Shown: positions 1-8,951 of the stretch, one piece after another
Position numbering within the stretch: position 1 is the stretch's first letter
How the letters are laid out: each line of letters starts with the position of its first letter
Assembly: GCA_011523655.1 (NCBI GenBank)
Contig: WTGH01000059.1
Span: 1 to 64,000, forward strand
DNA length: 64,000 bases
Reading direction: 5' to 3'
Source of the DNA: Rhodospirillaceae bacterium
GTDB lineage: Bacteria; Pseudomonadota; Alphaproteobacteria; Bin65
Position numbers and translations under genes: made by a program
The notes under the pieces: model-generated
Database searches by the model: none
What the model saw: the letters and a program-made list of their open reading frames with translations, nothing else
Told to the model about the DNA's origin: nothing

Positions 1-19
1 GTATCGAAGGGTGGGCGGC

Positions 20-898
20 CTACGAGAGGCGCAGCAATGCCACCGCCGCGACGAGCAGGACGATGGCGGCGATGCGCACCGGCCCCGGCTTTTCCTTGAG
101 CACGAACACGCCGATCAGCGCGGCGAACAGGATGCTGCTCTCGCGCAGGGCCGCAACCACGGCGACCGGCGCCGACACCATCGCCCAGACGACGATCCCG
201 TAGGCGAGCATGGAGAGCAGGCCGCCGGCCACCGAGCGCACGATGTCGCCGCGCGGCGTTGAGGCAAAGCGCCCGCGCCGCATCCACATGACGATCAGGA
301 CGGTCGGCCAGGCGTCGACGAAAAACAGCCACAGGATGTAGGGCACGGCATCGCCCGCGGCCCGGGCGCCGAGACCGTCGGCGATCGTGTAGCCGGCGAT
401 GGCGACCGCCGTCAGACCGGCGAAGACCAGGGAGCGGTCGCCCGTCCTGCCTTCATGGGCCGTTGGACGTTCGCCGGCCCGGCGCCCCGGTTTTCGTTCG
501 CGGGCGACGCCCAGGATGGCCAACAGAAGCAGGCCGATGGCGGCAAGCGACCGGTCGCTGAGTTCCTCTGCCAGGAAGGCCAGCGACACCAGCGTCACGA
601 TCAGCGGCGCGCCGCCGCGGGCGATCGGATAGACCCGGCTGAAATCGCCGTGGCTGTAGGCGGTCGCCAGCATCAGGTTGTAGACGGTGTGGATCGCCGT
701 CGAGGCCAGGATGAAGGGCCAGGCCGCCGCCACCGGGACCGCGACGAAGGGCAGCGCGAGTCCGGCCGCGACGCCGGAGCCGACCGAAAGCCAGGCGATG
801 CCGATCACCGGATCGGCGCGCGACTTGACCACCGCGTTCCAGGCCGCGTGCAGCAGGGCGGAGCCGAGCACCGCCAGCAGGACCGTCGTCGAGATCAT
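20..898 (-). CDS. EamA/DMT-family permease
   Basis: Inner-membrane protein of the drug/metabolite transporter superfamily, about 292 residues with roughly ten hydrophobic segments arranged as two EamA repeats, the second near residues 165-290. The conserved beginning is the N-terminal stretch with HAAWNAVVK. The ATG at 898 is chosen because it places that motif near residue 20 and because the longer reading frame up to 991 would run into the rhomboid gene. An Arg/Gly-rich cytoplasmic loop separates the two halves. It lies 7 bases downstream of the rhomboid gene on the same strand, so the two may be co-transcribed. The substrate cannot be read from sequence; EamA proteins export amino acids, nucleosides or other metabolites. 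Confidence 0.85.
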   Translation of the reverse strand: MISTTVLLAVLGSALLHAAWNAVVKSRADPVIGIAWLSVGSGVAAGLALPFVAVPVAAAWPFILASTAIHTVYNLMLATAYSHGDFSRVYPIARGGAPLIVTLVSLAFLAEELSDRSLAAIGLLLLAILGVARERKPGRRAGERPTAHEGRTGDRSLVFAGLTAVAIAGYTIADGLGARAAGDAVPYILWLFFVDAWPTVLIVMWMRRGRFASTPRGDIVRSVAGGLLSMLAYGIVVWAMVSAPVAVVAALRESSILFAALIGVFVLKEKPGPVRIAAIVLLVAAVALLRLS

Positions 899-905
899 GC
901 CGGCG

Positions 906-1529
906 TTACACCCGGCCCAACAGTCTCGGTGCGAGTACCGCCGTTGCGGCGAAGCCGCCCAGCAGGCCGCCGACATGGGCGAGCCAGGCAATTCCCGGCG
1001 ACCAGCCGGTCGCGATGAAGACGGCGTGGGTGGCGACGAAGACGATCATGCCGAGCCAGTAGGGCATCGGAACGACCACCAGGATGATCCGGCCCCTGGG
1101 TTCGAGCAGGAAGGCGGTCGCAAATACGCCGGAGAGTGCGCCGCTGGCGCCGACGATCGGCACGATACTGTTCGGCTCGATCGCGGCGTGGAGCAGGCCG
1201 CCGGCGATCCCGGCAACGAAATAGATCGCCGCCATCCGCCAAGCGCCGAGGGCGCGTTCGACGATGGCGCCGAACGAGATCAGCACGATCATGTTCAGCA
1301 CCAGATGCGCCGTATCGCCGTGGACGAACAGGGAGGTGACGAGCGTGACCGGCGCCGGCAGGGGGTTGTACCCGGTCGTGTCCACCGGCTCGCCGAACAT
1401 CAGGCGCGGGATCAGCGCATGGCGCACGAGGAACTGCGCATAATCCTCGCCGGACAGGGTCGTCGCATAGACGAAGACGGCGACGCAGGCGCCGAGCAGC
1501 GCGAGGGTCAGGGGCAGGGTGCGGGTCAC
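906..1529 (-). CDS. Rhomboid-family intramembrane serine protease
   Basis: Polytopic membrane protease of 207 residues that would cleave transmembrane substrates inside the bilayer. The catalytic dyad is visible: Ser129 in the GASG motif and His185 in AHVGG on the last membrane helix. The HxxxN motif (His75, Asn79) that forms the oxyanion hole lies after the loop following helix 1. The protein has about six membrane spans and no extra domain, the simple bacterial form. It follows purQ by 27 bases and precedes the EamA permease closely, so it may be read from the pur operon, though no functional link to purine synthesis is evident. The substrate is unknown. Confidence 0.88.
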   Translation of the reverse strand: MTRTLPLTLALLGACVAVFVYATTLSGEDYAQFLVRHALIPRLMFGEPVDTTGYNPLPAPVTLVTSLFVHGDTAHLVLNMIVLISFGAIVERALGAWRMAAIYFVAGIAGGLLHAAIEPNSIVPIVGASGALSGVFATAFLLEPRGRIILVVVPMPYWLGMIVFVATHAVFIATGWSPGIAWLAHVGGLLGGFAATAVLAPRLLGRV

Positions 1530-1556
1530 GGCGGGCCGGCCGGTTTCAAGCCCGGC

Positions 1557-2246
1557 TTATCCCAGCGCGGCGGCCAGGCCGGCGAACAGGCCGCGCCCGT
1601 CGGTGCTGCCCTGGTCGGCGCGGATGGCGTTTTCCGGATGGGGCATCATGCCGAGGACGTTGCCGGACCCGTTGTAGATGCCGGCGATGTCCCGCACCGA
1701 CCCGTTCGGGTTGAAGCGGTCCGCGCCTTCGCCGTCGAGCGGCGCGTAGCGGAAGGCGATCCGGTCTTCGTCCTCCAGCCGGTCCAGGGTGTCCGTATCG
1801 GCGAAATAGTTGCCGTCGTGATGGGCGACCGGCATGCGCAGGACCTGCCCCGCCTCGTAGCAGGCGGCGAACATCGTCCCGCCGTTGGCAACGCTGAGGC
1901 CGATATCCCGGCAGACGAATTTGAGCGAGGCGTTGCTCAGCAGGGCGCCGGGCAGCAGGCCGGCCTCGACCAGAATCTGGAAGCCGTTGCACACGCCGAG
2001 CACCGCCACGCCCCTCTGCGCCGCCTCTGCAACGCTGCGCAGCACCGGCGAGTGGGCCGCCATCGCCCCGGCGCGCAGATAGTCGCCATAGGAAAAGCCG
2101 CCGGGAACCACGATCAGGTCGGCCTCCGGAAGCGCGCTGTCCCGGTGCCAGACCATGGCCGGCGGCCGGCCGGACGCCATTTCCAGCGCCTCGGCCATGT
2201 CCTGCTCCCGGTTCGTGCCGGGAAAGACCACGATGGCGGATTTCAT
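1557..2246 (-). CDS. purQ: Phosphoribosylformylglycinamidine synthase, glutaminase subunit PurQ
   Basis: Class I glutamine amidotransferase subunit (229 residues) that supplies ammonia to PurL for FGAR to FGAM conversion in purine synthesis. The triad is present: Cys86 in GVCNGFQ, and His203 and Glu205 in PHPEN. The N-terminus (residues 1-20, with FPGTNRE) is the family's usual start, which supports the ATG at 2246. It works with PurS, encoded 51 bases upstream, and with PurL, which is not in this window. The order purC-purS-purQ is typical of alphaproteobacteria, where purL normally follows; here a rhomboid gene follows instead. Confidence 0.96.
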   Translation of the reverse strand: MKSAIVVFPGTNREQDMAEALEMASGRPPAMVWHRDSALPEADLIVVPGGFSYGDYLRAGAMAAHSPVLRSVAEAAQRGVAVLGVCNGFQILVEAGLLPGALLSNASLKFVCRDIGLSVANGGTMFAACYEAGQVLRMPVAHHDGNYFADTDTLDRLEDEDRIAFRYAPLDGEGADRFNPNGSVRDIAGIYNGSGNVLGMMPHPENAIRADQGSTDGRGLFAGLAAALG

Positions 2247-2297
2247 CGCCGGCCACGCCTCATGTCCGATCCCGCTGACGGCCGGCCCGCCGCCCGC

Positions 2298-2555
2298 TCA
2301 GGCTTCGATCTCGACGCGGTAATTCTCGATCACCGTGTTGGCCAGCAGCTTCTCGCACATCTCGCTGACCCGGGCCTCGGCTCCGCCGGCACTTCCGTCA
2401 CTACCGGGCCCGTCCTTCAGGTCGATCTCGATATACTTGCCCTGCCGGACGTCCGCCACGCCGTCGAAGCCGAGCGCTTCCAGGGCGTGGGCGATCGCCT
2501 TGCCCTGGGGATCGAGCACGCCGGGCTTGAGCGTGACATGGACTCTTGCTCTCAT
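2298..2555 (-). CDS. purS: Phosphoribosylformylglycinamidine synthase subunit PurS
   Basis: Small dimeric subunit (85 residues) that bridges PurQ and PurL and helps channel ammonia in the FGAM synthase complex. The family pattern is clear: a beta strand ARVHVTLKPGVLDPQGKA, then ALEALGF and VADVRQGKYIEIDL. It is slightly acidic and glycine-rich in the middle (GPGSDGSAGGAE), an insertion relative to shorter PurS proteins. The start is the third of three ATGs created by a 14-bp tandem repeat just upstream; only this one is in frame. It sits between purC and purQ. Confidence 0.93.
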   Translation of the reverse strand: MRARVHVTLKPGVLDPQGKAIAHALEALGFDGVADVRQGKYIEIDLKDGPGSDGSAGGAEARVSEMCEKLLANTVIENYRVEIEA

Positions 2556-2592
2556 CGGGGCGCTCTCATCGGGGCGCTCTCATCGGGCGCGC
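2551..2592. repeat. Three tandem 14-bp repeats at the purS start
   Basis: A 14-bp unit, CTCATCGGGGCGCT on the plus strand, occurs at 2551-2564 and 2565-2578, with a slightly altered third copy at 2579-2592. On the coding (minus) strand each copy carries ATGAGAGC, so three potential initiation codons sit 14 bases apart in three different frames. Only the last opens purS. It looks like a local slippage duplication in the purC-purS spacer. Confidence 0.8.
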
Positions 2593-2612
2593 ACTCAGTG
2601 GGGCCGCCATCG

Positions 2613-3380
2613 TCAGTTGATGCTCTTGGTGCCCTTCAGATCCTGCGGGCCGGCGTCGGGCAGGATGCCGAGGCGGCGCGCCACTTCCTGGTAGGCTTCC
2701 TCGACATTGCCCATGTCGCGGCGGAAGCGGTCCTTGTCCAGTTTTTCGTTGGTCTTGACGTCCCACAGGCGGCAGCTGTCCGGCGTGATCTCGTCGGCCA
2801 GCAGGATGCGCATATAGTCGTTCTCGTCGTACCAGCGGCCGAACTCCAGCTTGAAATCGACCAGTCGGATATCGACGCCGAGGAACAGGCCGACCATGAA
2901 ATCGTTGATGCGCAGCGCCAGCGCCATCATGTCGTCCAGGTCCTGCGGCGTCGCCCAGCCGAAGGCGGTGATATGCTCCTCGCTGACCAGCGGATCGCTG
3001 AGATCGTCGTTCTTGTAGTAGAACTCGACGATCGAGCGGGGCAGGGGCGTGCCCTCTTCGATGCCGAGTCGCTGGGACATCGTCCCCGCCGCCACGTTGC
3101 GCACCACCACCTCGAGGGGGATGATCTCGACCTCGTGGACGAGCTGCTCGCGCATGTTCAGCCGGCGCACGAAATGGGTCGGCACGCCGATCTCGTTCAG
3201 CCGCAGCATGATGTATTCGGAGATGCGGTTGTTGAGCACGCCCTTGCCGCTGATCACGCCCTTCTTCTGGGCGTTGAAGGCGCTGGCGTCGTCCTTGAAA
3301 TACTGGACGATCGTGCCCGGTTCCGGCCCTTCGTACAGGACCTTGGCCTTGCCTTCGTAAATCCGTCTGCGTCTGGCCAT
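2613..3380 (-). CDS. purC: SAICAR synthase PurC
   Basis: Phosphoribosylaminoimidazole-succinocarboxamide synthase (255 residues) joins aspartate to CAIR using ATP in purine synthesis. Family landmarks are the N-terminal [15 protein letters not shown] phosphate-binding strand, the KDDASAFN segment, [17 protein letters not shown] in the middle, and DFKLEFGR followed by [14 protein letters not shown] near the C-terminus. The ATG at 3380 is chosen over the longer frame to 3392 because GAGGAG lies just upstream at normal spacing and the family starts close to this methionine. It leads the purC-purS-purQ transcription unit. Confidence 0.96.
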   Translation of the reverse strand: MARRRRIYEGKAKVLYEGPEPGTIVQYFKDDASAFNAQKKGVISGKGVLNNRISEYIMLRLNEIGVPTHFVRRLNMREQLVHEVEIIPLEVVVRNVAAGTMSQRLGIEEGTPLPRSIVEFYYKNDDLSDPLVSEEHITAFGWATPQDLDDMMALALRINDFMVGLFLGVDIRLVDFKLEFGRWYDENDYMRILLADEITPDSCRLWDVKTNEKLDKDRFRRDMGNVEEAYQEVARRLGILPDAGPQDLKGTKSIN

Positions 3381-3539
3381 GGTGCTCCTCAACCCCCCGA
3401 CGATACTGGAAATCGGACTGTCGGATTACGCAGCCTGTCCGGCGGCCGGCATCCACGGTCCCTCGGAATGTTGGCCGCAGGGCACGTTTAGCAACCCGGA
3501 CCGCTCGAAACAAATTTACGCACCGCGGCGGATCGGGTT

Positions 3540-4352
3540 TCAGCCGGCGGCGCGGGCGGGAGCGGCCGGCCCGTCGAGCGCGGCAACCGGCTCGTAGGGG
3601 CAGGTGGCGGGCGGTCCTGCGGCGAATTTCCAGATCGGGGCCGCGCCGGCCCGGAGAACACGCGACCCGGCCGCCGGCAGCGCAATCAGCGAGCTCGACG
3701 TCGTGGCGAAGCCGAAGTCCGTATCGATGCACATGGCGGAGTCCGGTTCGCCGCCGGCGCCGCGCTCGGTATCGGCCATCAGGTCGCTCCATTCCGCCCA
3801 GTCGCCGCCGAAGGCGTCCGGGTCCGGCGCCAGGGCGTCGGCGAACCGGTCGAGATAGCGGTCGATCCGGCTGGAGACCCGGTCGTTGCGTTCGCGCGCC
3901 GTCAGCATGGACAGACCCTCGGGCAGCGGAAAGCACTCGACCCGCCCGCCCGCGGCGCGGCCCCGGCTGCGCAGCCAGAAGGCGTCGCGGTCGTCGGCGA
4001 TCGCCAGATTGAATTCGCGCCAGGCGTTGCCGTCGAGATGGCGCATCCGCTCCGCGGCATCCGCCGCATCGGCCGAATCGAGCGCGTCCAGCACCAGTTC
4101 GCCGCGCGAGCGCTTGTCCGCCGCCGGCCCCAGGCTCGCCGTGCGGTTCATCACCGCCGCGACGACGCCGGAATCGTTCATGCCGAGCCAGGTGCCGCCG
4201 GCTTCGAGATCGAGTCCGGCGACGACCCACGGCCGGTCCGGCCAGTGCCGGTCCGGCGGCCGCCAGGGCCGGTCCTTCATCTCGTCCCGGTTGGCGGCGA
4301 GCAGCAGCGGCCACCGGTGGCCGGGCCGGCGCAGGATGACAACAGTGCACAT
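3540..4352 (-). CDS. NRDE (TANGO2-like) family protein
   Basis: Protein of 270 residues with the NRDE family signature: Met-Cys-Thr at the N-terminus, then LLAANRDE around residues 17-24, and a conserved GGTWLGMN strand near 55. The N-terminal Cys2 resembles the exposed nucleophile of Ntn-type hydrolases, but no bacterial reaction is firmly known for this family; the eukaryotic homologue is TANGO2. The ATG at 4352 is preferred because it puts Cys at position 2 as in the family; the frame remains open upstream to 4721 but that part overlaps the divergent zeta-subunit gene. It is monocistronic, with purC 160 bases downstream on the same strand. Confidence 0.85.
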   Translation of the reverse strand: MCTVVILRRPGHRWPLLLAANRDEMKDRPWRPPDRHWPDRPWVVAGLDLEAGGTWLGMNDSGVVAAVMNRTASLGPAADKRSRGELVLDALDSADAADAAERMRHLDGNAWREFNLAIADDRDAFWLRSRGRAAGGRVECFPLPEGLSMLTARERNDRVSSRIDRYLDRFADALAPDPDAFGGDWAEWSDLMADTERGAGGEPDSAMCIDTDFGFATTSSSLIALPAAGSRVLRAGAAPIWKFAAGPPATCPYEPVAALDGPAAPARAAG

Positions 4353-4463
4353 AGAATCCGCTACCTGCCGGGGACGCGCCCTTATATAAGGGCCCGACGA
4401 TCCAGGAAACACGGGCCACGGCAACGTGTCCCGCGGCCGCAAGACAGGGACGACGACCGGACG

Positions 4464-4790
4464 ATGGCGACTTTCGACGACCGAGAAAAAGCGTTCGAGA
4501 AGAAATTCGAGCACGACCAGCAGCTCCAGTTCCGCGTCGAAATGCGGCGCAACAAGCTGATCGGCCTGTGGGCGGCCGAGCTGATGGGCCTGACCGGCCC
4601 GGATGCCGAGGCCTACGCCAAGCAGGTCGTCGAGGCCGATTTCGAGGAACCCGGCCCCGAAGACGTGATCCGCAAGATCAAGGGCGATTTCGAGGCCAGG
4701 AGCGTCGAGAAAAGCGACCACCAGATCCGCCGCCAGCTCGAGGACTGCGAGAAGGAGGCCCGCGAGCAGGTGATGAGCGAGGCGGACTGA
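4464..4790 (+). CDS. F1Fo-ATPase zeta-subunit homologue (DUF1476)
   Basis: Small, charged, helical protein of 108 residues beginning [16 protein letters not shown], followed by [20 protein letters not shown], the conserved pattern of DUF1476. In Paracoccus denitrificans this family is the zeta subunit, which blocks reverse rotation of the F1Fo-ATPase by inserting its N-terminal segment into F1. It is found essentially only in alphaproteobacteria and so supports the taxonomic call. The gene stands alone, divergent from the NRDE gene and about 200 bases ahead of gatB; no other ATP synthase gene is in the window. Confidence 0.9.
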   Translation: MATFDDREKAFEKKFEHDQQLQFRVEMRRNKLIGLWAAELMGLTGPDAEAYAKQVVEADFEEPGPEDVIRKIKGDFEARSVEKSDHQIRRQLEDCEKEAREQVMSEAD

Positions 4791-4847
4791 GGGCGGATAG
4801 GAACGGTGAGTGTCGATACGGGGAGTCGGTTTTCCGAATTCCCCTTC

Positions 4848-4972
4848 GTGTCGCCCCGGACGGAGCGAAGCGACGATCCGGGGCCCAGGGCCGGTGGCGC
4901 AAGACTTTCGGGTCGGCTCTGGACCCCGGCTCTCCCTGCGGTCGGCCGGGGTGGCAATGCTGGATTTCCGAC
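4848..4972. repeat. Imperfect palindromic repeat before gatB
   Basis: The spacer between the zeta gene and gatB contains two half-sites that are approximate reverse complements: a left arm rich in GCCCCGGACGGAGCG and CGATCCGGGGCCCAG (about 4851-4890) and a right arm with TGGACCCCGGCTCTCC and CGGCCGGGGTGGCA (about 4918-4965). Such GC-rich arms are common dispersed repeats in alphaproteobacterial spacers. The transcript could fold into a long hairpin in the gatB leader. No coding potential is credited here. Confidence 0.6.
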
Positions 4973-4990
4973 GGAATCCCGGAACGCACC

Positions 4991-6454
4991 ATGACCCTGA
5001 TCGAAGGCCGGACCGGCGCGTGGGAAACCGTCATCGGGCTGGAGGTCCATGCCCAGGTGATGTCGGACGCCAAGCTGTTCTCCGGCGCGGCGACGGCATT
5101 CGGCGCCGAACCGAATACGCAGGTCTCGCTGGTCGACGCCGCCTTTCCCGGCATGCTGCCGGTCATCAACCGGCGCTGCGTCGAGCAGGCGGTGCGCACC
5201 GGCCTCGGCCTCAACGCGAAGATCAACCTGCGCAGCGTGTTCGACCGCAAGAACTATTTCTATCCCGACCTGCCGGCCGGCTACCAGATCAGCCAGTACA
5301 AGGACCCGATCGTCGGCGAGGGCGAAGTCACCGTGGACTTGGACGACGGCACGAGCCGCACGGTGCGCATCGAGCGGCTGCACCTGGAGCAGGACGCCGG
5401 CAAATCGGTCCACGACATGGACCCGAAGCGCACCTTCGTCGATCTCAACCGGGCCGGCGTCGCGCTCATGGAGATCGTCTCGAAGCCGGACCTGCGCTCG
5501 GCCGACGAGGCCGGCGCCTATCTCGCCAAGCTGCGCTCGATCCTGCGCTATCTCGGCACCTGCGACGGCAACATGGAGCAGGGCTCCCTGCGCGCCGACG
5601 TCAACGTCTCGGTGCGCCGAAGAGTCAAAGAGGGTCAGCCGGGCGAACCGCTCGGCACGCGCTGCGAGATCAAGAATCTCAACTCGATCCGCTTCATCAG
5701 GCAGGCCATCGAGCACGAGGCGCGGCGGCAGATCGAAATTCTCGAAGACGGCGGCACGATCGAGCAGGAGACCCGCCTGTTCGATCCCAGCCGCGGCGAG
5801 ACCAGGGCGATGCGCTCCAAGGAAGAGGCCCACGACTACCGCTATTTCCCGGACCCGGACCTGCTGCCGCTGGAACTGGACCCGGACTGGGTCGAGGAGA
5901 TGAGGGCCGGCCTGCCGGAGTTGCCGGATGCGAAGAGGGCGCGCTTCGTGGCGGACTACGGCCTGAGTGCGGGGGACGCGGCCACGCTCGCCGCCGACCG
6001 GGAGGACGCCGATTTCTTCGAGGCCGTGGCCGCGGGCCGCAACGATCCGAAGCAGGCCGGCAACTGGGTGATCAACGAGTTCTACGGCCGGCTGAACAAG
6101 GCAGGCCAGCGCCGGGCGGACTCGCCGGTGACGGCGGAGAAGCTGTCCGGCCTGCTGGCGCTGATCGAGAGCGGCGAGATTTCCGGCCGCATCGCCAAGG
6201 ACGTGTTCGACGAGATGTTCGAGACCGGTGGAGACGCCGCGGCCATCGTCGAGGCGAAGGGGCTGAAGCAGATCAGCGATACCGGCGCCATCGAGGAAAT
6301 CGTCGACCGATTGATCGCGGAGAATCCGAAACAGGTCGCTCAGGCGAAGGAACAGCCCAAGGTCGCCGGCTGGTTCGTCGGCCAGGTCATGAAGGCGACC
6401 AAAGGCCAGGCCAACCCGGCGGTCGTGAACGAAATCCTGAAAAAGAAGCTGTAG
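4991..6454 (+). CDS. gatB: Asp/Glu-tRNA amidotransferase subunit GatB
   Basis: Subunit B (487 residues) of the GatCAB amidotransferase, which phosphorylates and amidates mischarged Glu-tRNA-Gln and Asp-tRNA-Asn. Visible family features are [12 protein letters not shown] at the start, [18 protein letters not shown], the [19 protein letters not shown] block, [22 protein letters not shown], and a C-terminal YqeY/GatB tail ending near VNEILKKKL. The ATG at 4991 gives the family N-terminus; the frame is open further upstream but enters the palindromic repeat. gatC and gatA are not nearby. Its stop codon directly abuts the next gene's ATG. Presence of GatCAB suggests the AspRS in this window may be non-discriminating. 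Confidence 0.97.
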   Translation: MTLIEGRTGAWETVIGLEVHAQVMSDAKLFSGAATAFGAEPNTQVSLVDAAFPGMLPVINRRCVEQAVRTGLGLNAKINLRSVFDRKNYFYPDLPAGYQISQYKDPIVGEGEVTVDLDDGTSRTVRIERLHLEQDAGKSVHDMDPKRTFVDLNRAGVALMEIVSKPDLRSADEAGAYLAKLRSILRYLGTCDGNMEQGSLRADVNVSVRRRVKEGQPGEPLGTRCEIKNLNSIRFIRQAIEHEARRQIEILEDGGTIEQETRLFDPSRGETRAMRSKEEAHDYRYFPDPDLLPLELDPDWVEEMRAGLPELPDAKRARFVADYGLSAGDAATLAADREDADFFEAVAAGRNDPKQAGNWVINEFYGRLNKAGQRRADSPVTAEKLSGLLALIESGEISGRIAKDVFDEMFETGGDAAAIVEAKGLKQISDTGAIEEIVDRLIAENPKQVAQAKEQPKVAGWFVGQVMKATKGQANPAVVNEILKKKL

Positions 6455-7618
6455 ATGCCCGAATCCGTAGACGTCACAAAGGAAGCGGTGGCCGGAACGC
6501 CGCTGCTGTTCCAGCCCAAGACCCTGCGCGGCCTGATCCTGCGCAACCGCATCGTCATCGCGCCGATGTGCCAGTATTCGGCGGTCGATGGTCTGGCGCA
6601 GGACTGGCACTTCGCCCATCTCTCCGGCTTCGCCATGGGCGGCGCCGGGCTGGTCTTTACCGAGGCCGCCTCGGTCGAGGAGCGCGGGCGGATCACCTAC
6701 GGCGACCTCGGCATCTGGAGCGACGCCCACGCCGAAGCGCTGAAGCCCGCGATCCGCTTCCTGCAGGGCCAGGGCGCGGCGGCCGGCGTGCAGGTCGCCC
6801 ATGCCGGGCGCAAGGCGAGCATGCAGCGGCCGTGGCACGGCAACGGCCCGATGGACGAGCGCGACACGGCGCGCGGCGAGACGCCGTGGGACCCGGTCGC
6901 GCCCAGCCCGCTGCCGATGCAGGAGGGCTGGCTGATGCCGGCAGAGCTCGACGAGGCCGGGCTGGCGCAGATCCGCGACTCCTTCGTGGCCGCGGCCCGG
7001 CGCGCCGATGCGGCGGGCGCCGACGTGCTCGAAATCCACGGCGCCCACGGCTATCTGCTGCACAGCTTCCTGTCGCCGGTCTCGAACCACCGGACGGACG
7101 CCTGGGGCGGCGAGCGGGCCGGCCGGATGCGCTTTCCCCTCTCGGTCGCACAGGCGGTGCGCGCCGCCTGGCCGGAGACCAAGCCGCTGTTCTACCGCAT
7201 TTCCAGCATCGATTCGGTCGAGGGCGGCTGGGAGATCGGCGATTCGGTCGTCTTCGCCGGCGCGCTCAGGGAGATCGGCGTCGATATCGTCGATTGCTCC
7301 TCCGGCGGCATCGGCGGCCCGGCAACAGCGACCCGTCTGCCGCGGCAATACGGCTTTCAGGTGCCGTTCTCGGCCCAGATACGCAAGGAAGCCGGCGTTT
7401 CGACCATGGCCGTCGGCCTGATCGTCGAGCCGGAACATGCCGAGGAAATCCTGCAATCCGGCGACGCCGACCTGATCGCGATTGCCCGCGAGGCCCTCTA
7501 CAACCCGTTCTGGCCGCACCACGCGGCGAAGGCGCTGGGTGCCGGCGGCCGCTGGGACGCCTGGCCCGAGCAATACGGCTGGTGGCTCTCCCGCCGCGAA
7601 CGGTTCATGGGGCAGTAG
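6455..7618 (+). CDS. Old-yellow-enzyme family NADH:flavin oxidoreductase
   Basis: FMN-dependent ene-reductase of 387 residues with a single TIM barrel. The N-terminal APMCQYS segment carries the Cys and Tyr characteristic of the YqjM-like (thermophilic-type) subclass; HGAHGYLLHSFLSP holds the substrate-binding region, and the C-terminal part has the phosphate-binding loop (VGLIVEP ... LIAIAREALYNPFWPHHAA). Such enzymes reduce activated C=C bonds of enals, enones or maleimides; the physiological substrate is not evident. It begins at the base after the gatB stop codon, so it is probably translated from the same message, though no metabolic link is obvious. Confidence 0.92.
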   Translation: MPESVDVTKEAVAGTPLLFQPKTLRGLILRNRIVIAPMCQYSAVDGLAQDWHFAHLSGFAMGGAGLVFTEAASVEERGRITYGDLGIWSDAHAEALKPAIRFLQGQGAAAGVQVAHAGRKASMQRPWHGNGPMDERDTARGETPWDPVAPSPLPMQEGWLMPAELDEAGLAQIRDSFVAAARRADAAGADVLEIHGAHGYLLHSFLSPVSNHRTDAWGGERAGRMRFPLSVAQAVRAAWPETKPLFYRISSIDSVEGGWEIGDSVVFAGALREIGVDIVDCSSGGIGGPATATRLPRQYGFQVPFSAQIRKEAGVSTMAVGLIVEPEHAEEILQSGDADLIAIAREALYNPFWPHHAAKALGAGGRWDAWPEQYGWWLSRRERFMGQ

Positions 7619-7651
7619 GGGCCGGCTGCGGCTCGGCTTCCGAGCGTCACT

Positions 7652-8053
7652 TTGGGAAGCAGGAGGGAACAAAGCATCAAAACCGATGAGGCAAAGGCAG
7701 AAGATGTTCTAGAACGCGTCACACGCGCGGTTGAGGCCCTTTGTGTTGGAAAGGGAGATGTGCGAAGCCGACTAATGCCAGCGATATACGATCTTGCCCC
7801 CTTGCTTGATCGAGAATTTCCGATCGAGTTGCAAGACCAATTCCGCAACATAATGAAGGCCGCTACCAAGTATGATGCGAGCGATCTTGATCGGACGTGT
7901 CCCCTATATCCGAGTGGCTCATGGACTGAGAGGCAAGGCCGCATCGAGGCCACGATGAGAAGAATCCGCCGATCCACCGGGCAAAAGATTGCTCAGGATA
8001 TATGGTCGCTCTATGTGAAGCTAAGGATGATCACCGAAGCGAGGACTTCGTGA
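7652..8053 (+). CDS. Hypothetical protein, helical, unlike neighbours in base use
   Basis: Not recognised. The open frame gives 133 residues, largely charged and helical (DEAKAEDVLERVTRAVEAL ... TERQGRIEATMRRIRR). No signal peptide or membrane span is visible. Its third-position GC is clearly lower than in gatB or fabG, suggesting transfer. The only in-frame start candidates are TTG at 7652 or a later GTG; a good AGGAGG at 7661-7666 lies inside the frame without an ATG at proper distance, so the start is uncertain. It may be a genuine small gene of an inserted segment or a decayed one. Confidence 0.5.
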   Translation: MGSRREQSIKTDEAKAEDVLERVTRAVEALCVGKGDVRSRLMPAIYDLAPLLDREFPIELQDQFRNIMKAATKYDASDLDRTCPLYPSGSWTERQGRIEATMRRIRRSTGQKIAQDIWSLYVKLRMITEARTS

Positions 8054-8110
8054 CCAAGCGGCCCCGTACTCATATTTTCGTCTCGCGGTAATCAAGAGCG
8101 GGAGGAGCCT

Positions 8111-8488
8111 GTGCGGGGAGTGATTCTGGCGGCGAGCGTCCTGCTGGCGATGGGCGGGGCAGTGGAGGCTGAAAGCGCCAAGCCCGTTCAACGCTTCGTG
8201 TGCGTGTTCGATAAGCACATCTCGCCAGAAACGGACGGAATTTCGCACAAAAGCCCGCTGACTTACGAATTCACGGTGGATGGGACGGGGCAGGCTTTTG
8301 CGGTCGGAAAGAGCATCTACCCTGTTCGGGTTGTTGTGGGAGATCGGGCAGTGACCTTTCTGGAGGAACTTGCAAGCGGTGCAGTGCAGACAACCACTAT
8401 CAATTCCAATGGTAAGGCCGTTCACAGTCGGCATACCATTCTTTTCGGCAGATTTATCGCCAGCCAATACTATGGCACCTGCAAATGA
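8111..8488 (+). CDS. Small secreted hypothetical protein
   Basis: Not recognised as a named family. The 125-residue product opens with a typical signal peptide (Arg near the start, then AASVLLAMGGAVEA) with likely cleavage after the Ala before Glu-Ser-Ala. The mature part is beta-rich and has only two cysteines, one near the mature N-terminus (RFVCVF) and one at the penultimate residue, which could form a disulfide in the periplasm. The GTG start at 8111 is supported by GGAGGAG directly upstream. It is followed after 7 bases by another small secreted protein, suggesting a two-gene unit. Confidence 0.62.
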   Translation: MRGVILAASVLLAMGGAVEAESAKPVQRFVCVFDKHISPETDGISHKSPLTYEFTVDGTGQAFAVGKSIYPVRVVVGDRAVTFLEELASGAVQTTTINSNGKAVHSRHTILFGRFIASQYYGTCK

Positions 8489-8495
8489 GGGCGGT

Positions 8496-8813
8496 ATGCG
8501 AAGACTGTTTTTTGTCGTCTTTGCGTTGACAGTTCTAGGCAGCCCGGCAAACGCCGGTGAGGTGATCTGCGGCAAGGACTGGATTTCGTTCCAGCCGTTG
8601 AGGCCCGAAGCGTTCAGCAAAGAGCCGGGCTTGAACACTTATCTGGTGCGGAAGTCGGACATTCGCCGGGGGCAAGCTGCGCGCCGCGGCCCGCTATCGC
8701 AGTTCGGCTACGTAAAGATCGCGCCGTTAGAAGACGACCCGCGGACCTACCACAGGGTGACGAAGGCTGCCTATCTGGCGATCCAAGCGTGTTTGATGGG
8801 AAGCGCGCGCTAA
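8496..8813 (+). CDS. Small secreted hypothetical protein, second of a pair
   Basis: Not recognised. The ATG at 8496 yields 105 residues with a clear signal peptide (MRRLFFVVFALTVLG, then SPANA before Gly-Glu-Val). The mature domain is about 83 residues with two cysteines (ICGKD near its start and QACLMG near its end). The frame is open upstream, but this start gives the export signal and follows GAGGGCGG. It lies 7 bases after the preceding secreted-protein gene. Both occur in a stretch of less GC-rich DNA between gatB and fabG, probably acquired. Confidence 0.6.
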   Translation: MRRLFFVVFALTVLGSPANAGEVICGKDWISFQPLRPEAFSKEPGLNTYLVRKSDIRRGQAARRGPLSQFGYVKIAPLEDDPRTYHRVTKAAYLAIQACLMGSAR

Positions 8814-8951
8814 CGATCCATTTTTCGTTGCGCGACAGTCCTTGGCGGCGCCGTAGCGCCGGCCGAAAGTGTATTTGTCGGTCAAGGTCGCAGATCTCTG
8901 TTTGGGCCGCTCGGTTGGGCGGTAGTACAGAAAACAGCCTCTGCGCCCGCG

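Noticed and set aside
687-3491. A 934-codon open frame on the plus strand across the purine genes
   Set aside because: It is antisense to purQ, purS and purC, which have clear catalytic motifs; its composition is that of a complement frame.
6455-7689. Very long alternative-frame products antisense or shifted to gatB and the OYE gene (up to about 1000 residues)
   Set aside because: They are Arg/Gly/Pro-rich shadow frames of high-GC coding DNA and show no family similarity.
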